Counted from the stretch's first letter, positions 39,941 to 53,700 are shown. The stretch is 64,000 bases of DNA from Aldrovandia affinis (GCA_029706075.1 JAINUG010000039.1:3662001-3726000); one strand, 5' to 3'. Numbers and translations are program-made. The notes: generated from the sequence alone by a model not told the origin.

Positions 39941-41559
39941 AATAACAGCTGCTGTACAGAATGTGCTCAAATGTGCAGCCATTTTCTTTAGATAAAAGTA
40001 CTTGTACAGTGAAATGAGCATCTTAAATGGTTAATATGCTTAAACACTGAAGTCTGTAAAGGCTCAATGCTGAAGCCAATGGCAAGGAGAGGTGGTAGGA
40101 AATGAACCGTCTATGGTAAGTGCAATATATTTCGTTTATTCAACTGAGCCATTAACCCAGAAAACAAGTTTCTGCATTTCTACGCAATCCTTTCTATATA
40201 AATGAATCCCACTTGCTGTACTAATTTCCTCCCGTCTGACATGATGGGAAGTTTCCAGATTTTGTTGTTTTAACCTGACATTTCCACTCCCCGCCACAAG
40301 AAATCGTCAAATGAAAACCGGGCCAACACAAAAAGAACGGGCAACTCCCACATACCCAGCTAATTACCAGTAATTGGTCAAAAATGAAGACGAATGGGGG
40401 AGCGAGATGAGGACCAATTAGCTCCTCCGAGCCCACAGCTGCGCTCTCCAATCAGATCCATCTCCGGAGCCGTGGCCTCCTACGACGAGGGAGTCGGACG
40501 GAATAGACGGGATGACCCCCACGGACCACGCGGCGGCTTCCCATCATCTCTCTCTCTCTCCCTTTCTCTCCCTTCCCGTTTTAATTCCTCCCTCACATCA
40601 GACACCTGGCATAGCTTCTGCCACGGATCCCGGTTCCTCCCCTCCGAAAGAAAATCGCTTCGTTACGGCAGCATCATCTGCTTGATGAAACGCGCAATTC
40701 CCCCGTCTAATTACAGAGAGGATTTGAGCTCCATTAAAGTTGCCGTGGCACAGAGTCAAGGTTTTAAATGGCACCCAGTGGCCACCGAGCAAGATTTCGG
40801 TTTCTCCTTCCCTCCTTCCCTCTATTTATTTTATTTTGTACTTTTTTTTTTGTCTGTGCTCAAGGTCTCCACATAAACACATTCCCCCGATAAAGCAATT
40901 TCTCCTCTTGAACCAGGAAGGTGTTTGTAAGAGTGAGAGTCGGGATTTTTTCCTCCTTGCCAGCTCCTAATAATAAGGACTGCGGTTCAGGTCAACTCAA
41001 CTGCGGGGAAGTGATCACCGTTTACCCGTCCCTGAGACAGGTTGTCACACCTTTTGATTGTGTTGCGTTTGATGTGTACTTCTAGAAATTCCTGTGAGTG
41101 TCCACAGACACAGCTACAGCGTACACAGAGCCCCCGTTTAGAGCGCATGTGAACATTGAGGAGCGATTAAACATCAATCGGTGAATTTAATTCTTCTTAC
41201 ATCCGCGCGTTGGTCCCTCAGACGGTTGCTTGACTCAAAGTCAATCCGGCTATTATAATTATTACAATTAATCTGCTATAATTCATAACGCTGACATAAA
41301 CGGACTGGAGAGATTGTGCCGGGTATTTAATTAGCGGGGAATCTGCCCGCTTTTTACATCCGCACAATGAATGTCTGCCACATGCTGTCTCTGTTTGAAA
41401 CAAGCAGTCATCAATCCCCACAATGGGTCATCAAGATAAGATGAGTCACAACACACAGTACCGCGGAATGTAAAGACTAAGGCAGCTGCTTCTAAACTGA
41501 TAGAGTGAATACTCAACGCCTCCAAATCGCCCGCTTAACTAGTAGGAAGAAACATAGTT

Positions 41560-42310
41560 GGTATCGGGTATGGTTTCTAGCTTGACACTTAAGGGGCTGG
41601 AGCTAACGCAAAACTTTTTAAGACGTCAGGGGAATGTTTCTGGTTATATTCCGATTTGCTCGCGAGATTACGTCAAAGTCGCAGAAAGACATTCCAGGAA
41701 TGTTGCGTGTAAACATGGCAGGGAGTCAGACGGGATGAATGGCGTGACCCCCAGGAACTGCGCGATGGACTTCCCATCACCTCTCTCTCCCTTGTTCTCT
41801 CTTCCTGGGGAGAAGCTGTCGGTCGTGCTGGTCATGTTCATGGCATCCCGGCTAACACAAAACGTTTTAAGATGTTGGGGAATGTTTCTGGTTACGTTCC
41901 CACTCGCTTGTGAGATCGTTCCAAAATAATTCTGTCAAAGTCACAGAAAAACATTCCAGGCATGTTGCATAAAAACATACTGCTAACATAGGCTGATGGT
42001 TCTCATTTAGTCGTAAAAAACAATGGAAGTCAATAACATTTTTTAAATGTTCTGAACATTACACTGAACAATGCCAGATTTGTTGAACATTGAAACTTTC
42101 CTGAAACTGTACTGAAACATAAATGACCATCCACAACTCAAATGCTTTGTAACCGGAATAGCAAAACTGAAAAACGCTCTAAGACCTGCAATGTTCCTTG
42201 TGACTTAAAAACAACGTTCAAGGGACATCCAGGAAACAGATCTGTGCTGAGAACTTTAACCCTAACTTTCTGGGAACACTCTGGAAACCAAACATTGCTG
42301 GCTGGGATTA
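41560..42310. repeat. decayed repeat with recurring AACATTCC/GGAATGTT motifs
   Basis: Two copies of GGGGAATGTTTCTGGTTA (about 41629 and 41877) are each followed by GAGAT and GTCAAAGTC.CAGAAA.ACA, then TTCCAGG(A/C)ATGTTGC, giving a duplication spaced about 250 bp. From 42040 on come dense GAACATT, GAAAC and GTTCC motifs. This recalls the GTTCC/GGAAC-rich dispersed repeats of fish genomes. No protein is encoded. Confidence 0.5.
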
Positions 42311-42741
42311 TTTTTGAAATTGTAAGAAAAAAAACAACATAAAAAAGTGCTGAAGCAAAGGAAGCCTTTGGCCCTTCCATGTCCGATTCATACATGCTCA
42401 GTTCGCCCAACCTGTAGCCTACCATTCTGTTTTTTTATATTATTTTTCTCTTATGATCACCTTTGATGTCTTTTGATGACGATGTTCTTTACTGTTTTAG
42501 AGAACACTGAGCTTCATATATCTAAATTGACAGTAACATGTTTTTGTAGTTCTTTTTCTCCAAACCAGAAATATATTTTTAAGATCCGTGCCGTAGTTCT
42601 AGGTTTGGCCTAGTTAACCTACAGTAGTGCTTTAGTGATGATGCATGCACACTCGCTGGTCTGGGAGTGTTGTTAAATCTTGGCTATGTCACTGTGTGCA
42701 TATTACTATTGTGGATATTTTATTTTTTTTTTGTTTCAGAT

Positions 42742-43060
42742 TTTTTCACCTTTTTCTCCCAGTTTAGTAGCCAATTGTACCCACTTTCTACTTCAACAAC
42801 CCCCTCTCCCTCCCCCCGTACTACGAGCTCGCCGCCGCAGCCCTGGGACCGGCAGTGACAAAGGCGATGAACCGCATCCTCCGAGATGGAACCCGCCAAG
42901 CCGTCGATCGTAACTCTGGTAGACGCAGAGCCACTCGTATACGCGGCGAGCTCATGCCGGCTTCCCTCCCCCCCTCCCCTGGGGCGGACAGCCAAATGCC
43001 ACCCCCGAACGGGATTCCCGGCCAGAGCCGGATCGAAGCCCGAATGCAGTGGGCAACCTG
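42742..43060 (-). mobile_element. GC-rich tRNA-derived SINE-like repeat, inverted copy
   Basis: Reverse complement of the family seen at 21662: the minus strand has GGCTTCGATCCGGCTCTGG (B-box side), GGCTGTCCGCCCCAGGGG, CTCGGAGGATGCGG, and ends CAATTGGCTACTAAACTGGG. It is higher in GC and CpG than its surroundings, hence the 160-residue open frame across it. Just right of it, 43085-43130 looks like a plus-strand L2-type tail (CCGGATGAAAGCGCCTGCTA). Confidence 0.75.
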
Positions 43061-43129
43061 CGCTTGCGAACGTATTTATGTTCTCTTGTTCCGGATGAAA
43101 GCGCCTGCTAAATGAACGCATTCTAATGT

Positions 43130-43850
43130 AACGTGTCGGCAGAGCAGACACGTCTTTATGAAACAAAATTACCATCCTTAATAAAATACTAATTATTCGC
43201 ATCGCAATTATCTGGCGAAGAAATCAGCCATTCTTCCGGGAAGCCTAGCCCGAGATGACAAGATTTGTCCTCCTTACTGCCTCGTGCGAGTCCCATCCGC
43301 CACCCTGTCACAAGAGAGCACTTGACATAAACAAGAGATTGCAGAGGCATCTAGTAATCAATATCAGGATGGCTTCAGTACCAAACATCATTTGTCTCCG
43401 GAGCCGTCCCCTGACCAGACGAAGCATTCGCTCAACTCATAAATCTGGGGCCATTTAAATCCCGGAATGAGAGGCCGCCCGCTTTAATGATTCATTTTGA
43501 AGATTTCTGCAAGCGAGAGATTTGTCCATAGGTAGTGACGGGTCACCTTCAAACGCCTGCTCGTGCCTCTTCAGACCGTTCATCTCCATGCCAACTGGCA
43601 TCTCATCGGCGCGAGCAAATATTAAAATAAAAGAGCCGGATTGACGGCGGACGGGGAGAGAGGCGCGAGCGCAGCGCTTCACACGCCGCGCTAATGCATC
43701 TCCGCTCACTGTTTTCGCTGGCATAATGGCCAAGGGTGGCAGGGTGGCCAAGGTCGCTTTCTCGAGTGTGACCGATTTCTTATCGACGTCGGTTGACGTA
43801 ACCTCGCCGTTCCCATTTGCATTTATTGTTATTTCCATCGGATCCTGGCC
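43130..43850. promoter_or_regulatory. candidate conserved intronic element
   Basis: Complex, repeat-free sequence with several CpGs and homeobox-like TAAT sites, ending in AT-rich DNA. The 127-residue minus-strand frame across 43455-43838 shows no family. Enhancer status is inference. Confidence 0.25.
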
Positions 43851-44633
43851 TCGTTGTTTTTTTATTTTAAAGATGTGATCTCATTCCCTGCGCATTTTCT
43901 TTATTAAATTTGCTTTTGCCTCTTGGATTTTAAAATATTAGATGCCAAATTTTATTCCACACTTTCAGGAATGAAAAGGAATGCCGGAGATGGAAACCAT
44001 CGGCTGGGTATTGCACACGGTATGTTTGCAATTTTACACTACACTGTATTTCCAAGGTGAAGAGGTCCAAATGCATCATTTCCACAGCAGTAATGAGCTA
44101 AAGGGCATATGCTCCATTTTCTTTGTCACATTGACTGTTAGCTCGCTGCATGTGTTTTCCATTGCCAACCAAGCCATGTGTATTCACATGAATGAATAGC
44201 AATGCTAGGCTTGCTGTATCCTGAATCATGGGGAAGAAAACAAACACAGCATCCATATAGGCTAAAATGCTGAAACAATCACAATTCACTAACACCAATG
44301 ATGTGCATGCACCCATTTTATTACCTGAAGTCAAGTTGGCCATCTAGCTAGAGTTGTTACAAGTGAAATCACTTGATTATTGAGGTATTTGACATTTTAA
44401 CAATGTCTATTCTTGGCTATGATATTATAAATGCAAAGTGGTTATCTCATTGTATTCTTGTATTCTTGACAAAAACGTACCTTGTCCCCAGACAGCACGC
44501 CATTGATTTCCATCTATAAATATATATAAATATTTAGCAATATATTTAGCAATATTCTGGTTAAAAGGATTCAGGGCAAAACAATGCTATCATTTCTTAG
44601 TAATTGCTATTTTTGGTGGTTTAAGATAGGAGA

Positions 44634-45046
44634 GTGTGTAAATGAGAGACCAGCCCGTTTCAGAGTGTGTAAATGTGAGACCAGCGCGCTTCAGAGTGTG
44701 TAAATGAGAGACCAGCTCGCTTCAGAGTGTGTAAATTTCAGAGTGTGAGAGACCAGCCCATTTAAATGAGAGACCATTGCAAATTTTCAGAGTGTGTAAA
44801 TGAGAGACCAGGCCAGAGTGTGTAAATGAGAGACCAGCCCGCTTCAGAGTGTGTAAATGAGAGACCAGCCCATTTCAGAGTGTGCAAATGAGAGACCAGC
44901 CCATTTCAGAGTGTGTAAATGAGAGACCAGCCTGCTTCAGACTGTGCAAATGAGAGACCAGCCTGCTTCAGAGTGTGTAAATGAGAGACCAGCCCGTTTC
45001 AGAGTGTGTAAATGAGAGATCAGCCTGCTTCAGAGTGTGTAAATGA
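44634..45046. repeat. 31-bp minisatellite, about 12 units
   Basis: The unit reads GTGTGTAAATGAGAGACCAG plus CCCGTTTCAGA, with single-base variants and two partial or rearranged units near 44728-44815. The array ends about 43 bp from the 3' end of exon w2, inside the intron just after its splice donor. Confidence 0.95.
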
Positions 45047-45088
45047 ATGCTATACAGGGATACCAGTGGGAGGGCTGAGGGGCCTCAC

Positions 45089-45241
45089 CTACGCTGGAGC
45101 TGTAGTCCCCATTCTCTGAATCGGCTCCATGCTGGTTACTGTTGCCGTGGTAGCTGCTCATCACTTCCAGCTTGATCTTCTTCACCTTCATCGCCTCGAC
45201 GATGGCTGCGCTCGTTGCAGCAGCTGCCGCTGCCGCAGCGG
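45089..45241 (-). CDS. dach1: dach1 exon w2: alanine run and KVKKIKLE motif
   Basis: The 153-bp exon lies between CTCTCACAG and GTGAGG and is in phase 1 at both ends, so it could be skipped without a frameshift. It opens with nine alanines (one across the splice), written in mixed GCT/GCG/GCA/GCC codons, then TSAAIVEAMKVKKIKLE and NQHGADSENGDYSSSV. The family motif is AMKVKKIKLE followed by HGADSENGD. Human DACH1 has Leu-Thr before the alanine run; that pair is absent here. The sense-strand acceptor is preceded by a CT-rich leader and a (CT)n of about 187 nt. Downstream of the donor, after about 43 nt, lies a 31-bp minisatellite. Confidence 0.95.
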
Positions 45242-45296
45242 CTGTGAGAGAGATAGAGAGAGACAGAAAGAGAGGGGGGATTAAGGGTGTGGGGGG

Positions 45297-45491
<195 letters not shown>

Positions 45492-45649
45492 TCTATGACA
45501 TCATAAAATGTATGTCGATGTATACAGAGAATAGGTACAGTATTATAAGAGCTATTAGGCTGATTCCCCATCCCCAGCAACATTTAAAAAAAATTGACTT
45601 AGCAAACAAATATTAGTAAATTGATAATTGGCTTGAAGAAACAAATTCA

Positions 45650-45965
45650 AACAATACATTTGAAATCTATCAGGCTCTAAACAGAGACTACTCCCTGGCA
45701 GAATATCTTGTCAGAATAAAGGACTCACAACAAATGCGCACATTAATTATGTACAGACTCAGTGACCACAGGTTTTCCATCGAAACAGGCCGCCACAAAA
45801 AGACCTGGAAGGCTGTGTGATCACTGCACCCTGGCAGTGGCAGAGGCCCACATTCTGCCCCAAGTGCCTCCTCATCAGTGACAAATATTTCCTCAAATGC
45901 TCTGCCCTAATGACTCAATATCAAGACCTACCAGACCCAGACAAATTAAACATACTTAGTTGAAG
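45650..45965 (+). mobile_element. non-LTR retrotransposon (LINE) ORF2 C-terminal remnant
   Basis: Plus-strand frames give YRLSDHRFSIETGRHKKTWK and then CDHCTLAVAE, and after a frameshift KCLLISDKYFLKCSALMTQY. This is the CxxC...H...C zinc-knuckle-like tail found at the C-terminus of several fish LINE reverse transcriptases (LRxSxHxLxIExGR...RLCxxC). It is frameshifted and truncated. Confidence 0.55.
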
Positions 45966-46129
45966 TTACTATTGCAATAGATGTGGTAGCCCAATACGTC
46001 TCTGTCTGCCATAATCGGAGAGAGGAGGTGGGCTAAATGTTCTGTGTTCGCATTTGCACCTGTCTCGTATATGCTCCTCATTAGCACCGAGACAGGCATT
46101 TCTTAATTTGTTCGTAAAAATTATATAAT

Positions 46130-46230
46130 GTGTGGTGTAATAAGTATTCACCCCCTTTGGCATTTTTCACATTTTATTTTCTTACTTGGTGGAATCAAAA
46201 TGGAGTAAATTAGGATTAAATCCATGTTGT
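46130..46230. mobile_element. Tc1/mariner terminal fragment
   Basis: GTAATAAGTATTCACCCCCT followed by TTTTATTTTCTTACTTGGTG and GAATCAAAATGG resembles the non-coding end of the Tc1 element at 63415 (TAATTATTCAC..TTTTATTTTCTTGCTTCATG). Confidence 0.55.
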
Positions 46231-49200
46231 GTGTATGTTTGGGAGGGGGTGCATTGCCTGTGCTTTTTTGGTAGTTTTTTTCCTCTTGGGGGTAGTTGGT
46301 CATATATGCATTTCAATGCTTCAGCAACACAGGGTCACTTGTCACGCAAATAAACCATATCTGAATTTGGATTTGAGAGAGAGGCCAACTTAAATAGAGA
46401 TGGTGGGGTATTGACATTGCAGGAAATTGATAAAAATGTGTGTCAGCAGAAGGTTTAATCATACGCCACAAAAGTTGCGTTTTCATAATAGCAGAGGCAG
46501 GCTAGATAACTTGCATACGCGCACTGGAAAATGACTGTTAATGAGTACTTTAAAGGAAGTGCTGGTGCAACTTTAAGTTCCAAAGCCTGAAGAGAAAGGT
46601 AACACAATCCAATACAGCTGTTAAAAGCACAAAGGCATTTACAAGAAATGATTATGGGGGAGGATATCAACATGATACATTACTGCATATACATTTTCAT
46701 GAGTTTGTGAAAATAGCCCGAGGAGACTTGTAATATCAATAAAAAAGCGAAATGTGCATATCTGTTCAAATAATTGGTACTAAATACACAAGACGTGATT
46801 TATTCCAGTACGTAATGGAAAATTGTGTTTCTGTGCCCTTCATACTGTCAAATGACATATCAACATTATTTCTGTTTCTAAAATAAGTGTACGCATGTGT
46901 GCATGTGTGTATGTGTGTGTGTGTGTGTGTGTGAGTGTGGTGCGTGGAGTGGGTGTGTGCGCGTCAAAATGGCGACACACAGCTCATCACTAGAACAACT
47001 ACAAAGAGCACAAATAAAGCACTGAATCTCCAACGAGGAGAAATTTGGAGCCCAAATTTTAAATCACATGCACAGTCTATTCCTCTGGTCTAACCCGGTG
47101 TCAAAAACACACCACTGCATTACAAAGAGCACCGGATTTCAAACTCTCCCCCTGCTTTGATGGCTATAATAGGTTTGCTCTTTTGTATTAGATTAAGTTA
47201 AAAGGCCAGCTTCAGGCCTAGGAAGGGCATCAAAAAAAGAGCAAAACTGTCATTTCCCGTTCTGCCTACCCAGGTTTAAAAGAGTATGGCATTTCAACTC
47301 TTAGAAGAGGGGAAAATGAAAGCGGATCTCTTTTTAGAAAGGTGTCAAGTTATTTCTCACTACGGGTTTGCATTGGCGCTCTGCCTTTCTGGCTAAACTC
47401 TCCCAGCACGTCCGTTTTATTCATATTGTGCTTGGGAGAGAAAAAAGGATCTCTCGATCAGATGTCACCCAGCTATCAGGGGAGGATAAGGGTGCTGGTG
47501 CACTAATACCGGGATTGATGTACTTGCAGAAAAACTGCATCTCCAGTACGCAAACCGGTTTGGACCCTCTGACCTTCGGTAGAACAGTGCTCACTGTAAC
47601 AGTGAGCGCCGCTGGCATTACAGCAGGGGGTTTAGCTCTTCGCATCATCCGACTTCTTATGGACACTCTTAAAACTTTGTTTCAAAAAATGAGAAACCAT
47701 ATTCATCGTTGTAATATTGGCATGGCGGGTATGCTAGCCGGGCCAAGTTAGCAGCGCACTTCCCAGAGCAAGAGCTAAGCCCTATTCAGGGTTTTTAAAG
47801 GGGAACTCAGACAGCTTCCTGCTGCAACACGTCGCTGTGTTTACTAGTTTTAGCAGCTTGAAAGTGCCTCCAGATGTCAGCTGGATATTTAGACACCATA
47901 TTTATACTGGAGTGCAAACCTACTTTCCACTGCGTTCGCTATCGAAGATCCCAGGCTGCAGTGGGAAGCTGTCTAACAAACATTCGGCCGGTAAGTAATA
48001 TGCTGTTGAATTTATTTTCATAGCATTCTCCTCACTGGCCAACGTTCCCCTTTATCAGAAATATCAAAATGGCCCTAGAAGATTTAAGCTCATTTAAACA
48101 CACATAATTCAGACACAGCTCCTTGCAGCTTACACAACACATAAAGGCGGACTATTTTCCATTTTGTTCCTTCCACATTTTATTAATAGATTTAAAAATG
48201 AAATCCCCCTTGTCCCCCTTTATGAGCCTAAATAGGTTTAACATTCTGAATTCCTCTGACATCGGTCCCTAACTTTGACTCACAGTTAAGTTCAATGCTT
48301 AGTTTCCATCTCAACAAAGAGTTTGACATCACAAACATTAAGGGAAATAATCTGTTTTAATTGACAAGTCATTCTCTTCGTATTGTAAGAAAATGCACAG
48401 GACTTACAATGACTTGTGATATTAATCATTTTAATGGGAGACAGATAGTCAAGATTCGTATCTCACATATGCACTGAATCATTCTCTGCTGTGTTCTCCA
48501 CCGAGCATCCATTGTGGCAAGCTTAGGAAATTCACGAGTCGTTCAGGACGAGCAAAAACCTGCCGTATTTAATTAACTTTTTAAAAAGTGAGGTGCATTT
48601 GGAGTTATTAACCAAGGTAAAACCCCATCGCACACAGATCTGAGACTTCTATTAAAGCTATTGTATGTCACACGACACCATCTGATTCATAAATATCTCA
48701 TCGCTTAGCCGGCACGCACGTTTCACTGACATGACTCAAGTGCGGCTATTAGCTGTGTGTATCTAGCCAGTTCACAGAGAGGGAAATATTGAACATGTGC
48801 CATTGATATCCCGTCTCTGTGTTCTGGCCTTGTGATGGGCAGACAGCGTGAAGCCCTTCCTGGAGCTGAAATGAAAGCGCATACGATTCAAGCACTTTGC
48901 TGGAATTTTCCGAGGTCATCAGGTTCATGTTGACTCACAGCACAAAATCTGTATAAAATTTGACACTGCCGCCCTTGATTTATATGCAAACAGGAAAAAA
49001 AGGAAATCGGTTAAGTTGTGTGCTTAAATATTAGCTGCAATAATTGCTTGTACACCTTTGTTTTGTCAAGCCACACACCGAGGTCGCCTGATTAACCAGA
49101 GGAGACCGTGGGGCTCATCCACACACTAGAATAGTGCCTTAACAGAATGAGACACTCAGCAGCGCCACAACGCAAATTCAAAAACATTGTATTACTTCAT

Positions 49201-49934
49201 TTCCAGTTTTCCGGACACTACCCATGCCTGTTCAATGCATTTATCTTCTTTGTGTTCAATACGGTTGCACTGTGAGCACAGCGTCAGCTAAACGCCTGCG
49301 TGCAAAATGACCAGAACACTCAATCACCAAATGTTGAAATGTAGATAAAGTTCATTCTTCCCTGCAGTTCTGAATTCATCATAATGCAGACACACAATGC
49401 CTTGGAGTCAATCAACATTTGTCCTTTATTTTGGCTTACAAATAAATGATTTTAGTTTTTTGTTTTTAACAAGTGTTAGTTTCTTTTTTCCTAAGTCTAG
49501 TTTGGAGAGTTGATGATTTCTGAACCTGTGGCTGTGGTCTGGTCTGGTACCAGCTGGGAGCAAATACTGATATAGCAGAGGGAGTCTACCTCCCTGTTCA
49601 GTCTACAGAGCCAAGCTTTAAAGAGAGATCATTTAAAAACGATGTGCTAGGATGTGTTGTATTAAATAATAAGCATATTACATATGTTTACCTAACGCAC
49701 GCTTAAATAATTTAATAGGTAAACTAAACTAAACAAGCTAAAACAGTAGTGAAAACACAAACACTGCATGGTGCCATGTCGACTTGCCATTGTGAGGGGA
49801 AGGATATTTTCCGCTTTTCAAAAGAAATCCTGTATTTGACAGCATTCTATGACAAAAATAAAATACATTTTATATGGAGTGAAGTTTTCCCACATAACTT
49901 ATGGCAGCTTGTTCTGCCAAGGGGCAAACTGTCT

Positions 49935-50320
<386 letters not shown>

Positions 50321-51842
50321 GATTGCCATTTAATAATTTGACTGGTGTTTTCAGCTGAAGTTGGCAGTTCTAAATTGATGGGGGTTAGGCAAGATGGACA
50401 CAGCATATGATACTTTTTCATTTACATTTCTTAAATTAATCATAAAGACATAATACACAGCACATAAACATGTAAATGTAAAAGGGCTCTTCTCCTTAGA
50501 GTTACCAAAGTCTCATAAGCTGGATGCTCATTTTAGAAGAGTGCATCACACTTAATTAAACATGTAATTACCCTGAAAACATACATTCTGTGTTCATAAT
50601 AACAATATTAGCATGTTAGCTAATACTGAAAAGATGCTATCAAAGAAAGCGGAGCTTTCCTACTTTTTTTTAAATTCGTGGAGGACGATCAACTTTTCTC
50701 TTTTCTTTATGTTGAGGTAAACAGAACTGCGCTCTCTGCTCCTCACCCCCCCAACCCCCCAGTTCCCTCTGGCCTTTCAGTTCCTATTTCCACAAAGACA
50801 CTGATAGCATGACCTCTCGCAGACATGAAAGTGGGGAGAAAGTGATTCCAGCTCCTGTAGTTGAAAGCACCAGGCCTGCATCAGTGAAGCTCCATTGTTC
50901 CTGATTGCCTATTCTATGGCTCCTTTTGAATTTCAAACACAACTCCAAAGCACTTTTGTTCTGAAACGCTGGCATCTGGTATATGGTGGGTGGAAAAATC
51001 AAAAAGCGGAAGCGACAGATGAAAAAAAGCGATAACGCGAAGGCAACTTCTGTTCCCGAATAGCAAATATAAATTTTTGCGCTCAGCGTAAAGAGTGTTC
51101 AGCTTCCACACAACTCAAGGGCAATTTCCGCACAACATACAACTGTTCAAAATCATGATAAAAGCCACATTAACAAGGTAACAATATTACAAAGACCTTT
51201 TTACGTTGCCATTACCAGACTTGTAGAGAGAGAGAGAGATAAAAACATTGGAAATAATTGCTAGAATAACTGTCAATATCAGTTGATGCGATATTTGATC
51301 CAGCGCATTATTGAGATACGACTGAAAGCAAACATAATAACCATTTCCCGGTATGGACTTAAAGCCACAACTGTGAAAGCTGCTACAGCTAAAGAGCAAA
51401 TGCATTAGCTGGTAATAAGACGTGCTTCATGCTATATGAAAGTGCAAGTGATCGCTGCTGGCTCTTTCCCTACATGACTACTGCCTAATCGGGCTTATTA
51501 AAATACACTCCAGGCATAATGCAACATCCAAAACATCCAGTGAGATAAACTGTGAGGGGTTACTCTTTCACTCCGGCACTGTTTCATTTGTTTCCGGGCA
51601 AATGCACAAATATGTTCCTGGTGAAATTCTGCTCACATCCCTGAACAAGGCATGTGTACACCACATACGACAACCCTTAGAGGATTTATTTTTTATTTTT
51701 TTAAAGCTCTTGATGTTATTGAGCATTGAGCGAGATTATACTGGCCTTGATAGTGTTTATTATGTATCATATCCTGTTCTTACAATCAGTCACTTTCTCC
51801 TACATGCTAAAAATGGTTTTACCTCAGAAAAAGTAGGGCTGG

Positions 51843-52043
51843 GCTGGCAGTGTAGTGTAATGGTTAGGGCTTGTAACTCAGAGGTTGCAGGTTCAATTCC
51901 CAGGTGGGGCACTGCTGTTGTACCCTTGAGTAAGGTACTTAACCTGAATTGCTTCAGTAAAAATATCCAGCTGTATAAATGGAGTGTATGTAAGGAAATG
52001 TAAACTGTGTAAGTCGCTCTGGATAAGAGCGTCTGCTAAATGT
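51843..52043 (+). mobile_element. tRNA-derived SINE with L2-type tail (V-SINE-like)
   Basis: The A box lies in GTAGTGTAATGGTTAGGGCT, the B box is GCAGGTTCAATTCCC, and the tail is GTAAGTCGCTCTGGATAAGA with GCGTCTGCTAAATG. The head differs from the 1927/13111/57890 family but the tail hairpin is the same. It is antisense to dach1, unlike the other tRNA-headed family. Confidence 0.88.
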
Positions 52044-52510
52044 TTAAAATGTAAAATGTAGAAAAAACCCCAAATATTTTTATTCACGACGATGTGCTAC
52101 TTCACCCTGACACAGATAAAAAGCCATACAGAATCTGGCCCAATTGTAGCAGGGTTTTTTTAATTCAGATAGTTTAGAAAATGCAGTCCCACAGTAGCCT
52201 TGTGTACCAGCCACCATCCACTGATGCAGAGTTCACATCCCACATGCTTCACAAAGCACGCACGGCCACTTAAGACTACCTGAGAGCAAAATTGACCGAC
52301 TCAGTTCTGTTGGATTATTGCGGGTTCAGTTTACCCTGCACCTGCAATATTATTCACATCAATTTGAGCTGTGAATTGTCACTTATTGAAAAGAAAATGC
52401 TCAGCCAAAGGACAAAAATGTTATCGTTAATATATTAATTTACAGTGTGAACAATGATGGGCTTGTTGAGAGTTTGAGAGTGCTGTTTGCGCTGTGGCAG
52501 GTTGCCCTTT

Positions 52511-52663
<153 letters not shown>

Positions 52664-52679
52664 GAGGCCAGAAGCTTAC

Positions 52680-52795
52680 CTGTAGGAGGGAGGACTCCAG
52701 GTGACATAAGGCCAGGTACGGAGTGGGACATCATGTGGGCATTCTCTGGGGAGGTGACACCCTGCGACCTCTTGGGAGGCCTCCCAGGCCTCGAG
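52680..52795 (-). CDS. dach1: dach1 exon w1: linker after Dachbox-N
   Basis: The 116-bp exon follows TTTCACAG and ends before GTAAGC. It starts with the last base of a split codon (probably Ser) and ends one base into the next codon. It encodes SRPGRPPKRSQGVTSPEN, then AHMMSHSVPGLMSPGVLPPT. The basic RPGRPPKR patch, AT-hook-like, directly follows the Dachbox-N in dachshund proteins, so the preceding exon should encode the end of that domain and must lie right of 64000. The exon is set in simple sequence: on the sense strand about 500 nt of CT-rich tract lies upstream of its acceptor, and a (CT)n of about 148 nt begins about 19 nt after its donor. The length is not a multiple of three, so skipping it would shift the frame. 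Confidence 0.95.
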
Positions 52796-52796
52796 C

Positions 52797-53315
52797 TGTG
52801 AAAGCGAGAGAGAGGGAAGAGAGAGGAGGGAGGGAGAACAAGAGAGGGAGGAAGAGAGGCAAGAGAGTGAGAGGGAGAGAGAGGGAGAAAGGAGGGGGAG
52901 ATGGAGGGAGAGAGAGTGAGAAAGAGAGAGGAAGAAGGGGGAGATGAAGGGTGGGAGAGAGAGAGAGAAAGAGAGAGGAAGGTGGGAGAACGAGAGAGGG
53001 AGGAAGAGAGGCGTGAGATTGAGAGGGAGAGAGAGGGAGGAAGGAGGGGGAGATGGAGGGAGGGAGGGAGAGCGAGAGAGAAGGAGAGAGGAAGGTGGGA
53101 GAACGAGAGAGGGAGGAAGAGAGGCGAGGGAGAGAGAGGGAGGAAGGAGGGGGAGATGGAGGGAGAGAGAGAGAGAAAGAGAGAGGAAGGGAAAGAGGCG
53201 AGAGAGGGGGAAGGAGGGAGAGAGAGAAAGAGAGAAGAGGGTGAGAGAGGGAGAGAGAGGGATTAAGAAAGAGAGGAAGGAGGGAGGGAAAGAGAGGAAG
53301 CCAGAGAGAGAGAGT
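52797..53315. repeat. polypurine tract of about 515 bp
   Basis: Almost pure A/G on the plus strand, built of degenerate tandem segments such as GAGAACGAGAGAGGGAGGAA and GGAGGGGGAGATGGAGGG recurring roughly every 100 bp. In dach1 sense it is a polypyrimidine tract leading into the w1 acceptor. The 220-, 135- and 121-residue open frames here are artefacts. Confidence 0.95.
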
Positions 53316-53389
53316 ACCACTTTAGAATGCAATTCCATTCCAATGAGCTAATATTTACGTAAAATACATTTATTTTCAAGGGCAGTTGC

Positions 53390-53700
53390 TTTCAGCAGGT
53401 CGACACAATATACTTCCATCAGTAATTAGATTACATGCAGGATTCATTCCCTATTGAAGATCAACCGTTTCTTGATGCATAATTCATGCGCCGCACCTCG
53501 TTACCTGCTACGCCCAGCACTATTAGAATTGCCTCATTTGCATATGCTACAATCCAACACGCAGCATTCAGGTTTGAAATTACCATGTTAACTTGTTATA
53601 ATTATTGCAGTCGGGCCACTATTGATTTATGAGACTGTTAAAAGCCAAATATGTATAGCCTTTGTAATGAATGATACCTTACAGTTCCGTGGAAAATTAA
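53390..53700. promoter_or_regulatory. candidate conserved intronic element
   Basis: Repeat-free block with GCATAATTCATGCGCCGC, ATTTGCATATGC (octamer-like) and TTATAATTATTGCAG-type motifs. Enhancer status is inference. Confidence 0.25.

Noticed and set aside
40394..40876. 160-residue plus-strand open frame
   Set aside because: It runs into a (CT)n and T-rich stretch, has no recognisable motif, and is antisense within a dach1 intron.
42720..43202. 160-residue open frame on the minus strand
   Set aside because: It covers a GC-rich SINE; the same sequence recurs at 21662 with different frames, and no protein family fits.
44634..45046. CRISPR array
   Set aside because: The 31-bp units are directly adjacent with no unique spacers, and the DNA is vertebrate.
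47368..47751. 127-residue plus-strand open frame
   Set aside because: No domain, no splice or start context, and no similarity I recognise; of a length expected by chance in 64 kb.
52676..53338. 220-residue minus-strand open frame of Ser/Leu/Pro
   Set aside because: It is a translation of the polypyrimidine tract; only the last part overlaps exon w1, and in the wrong frame.
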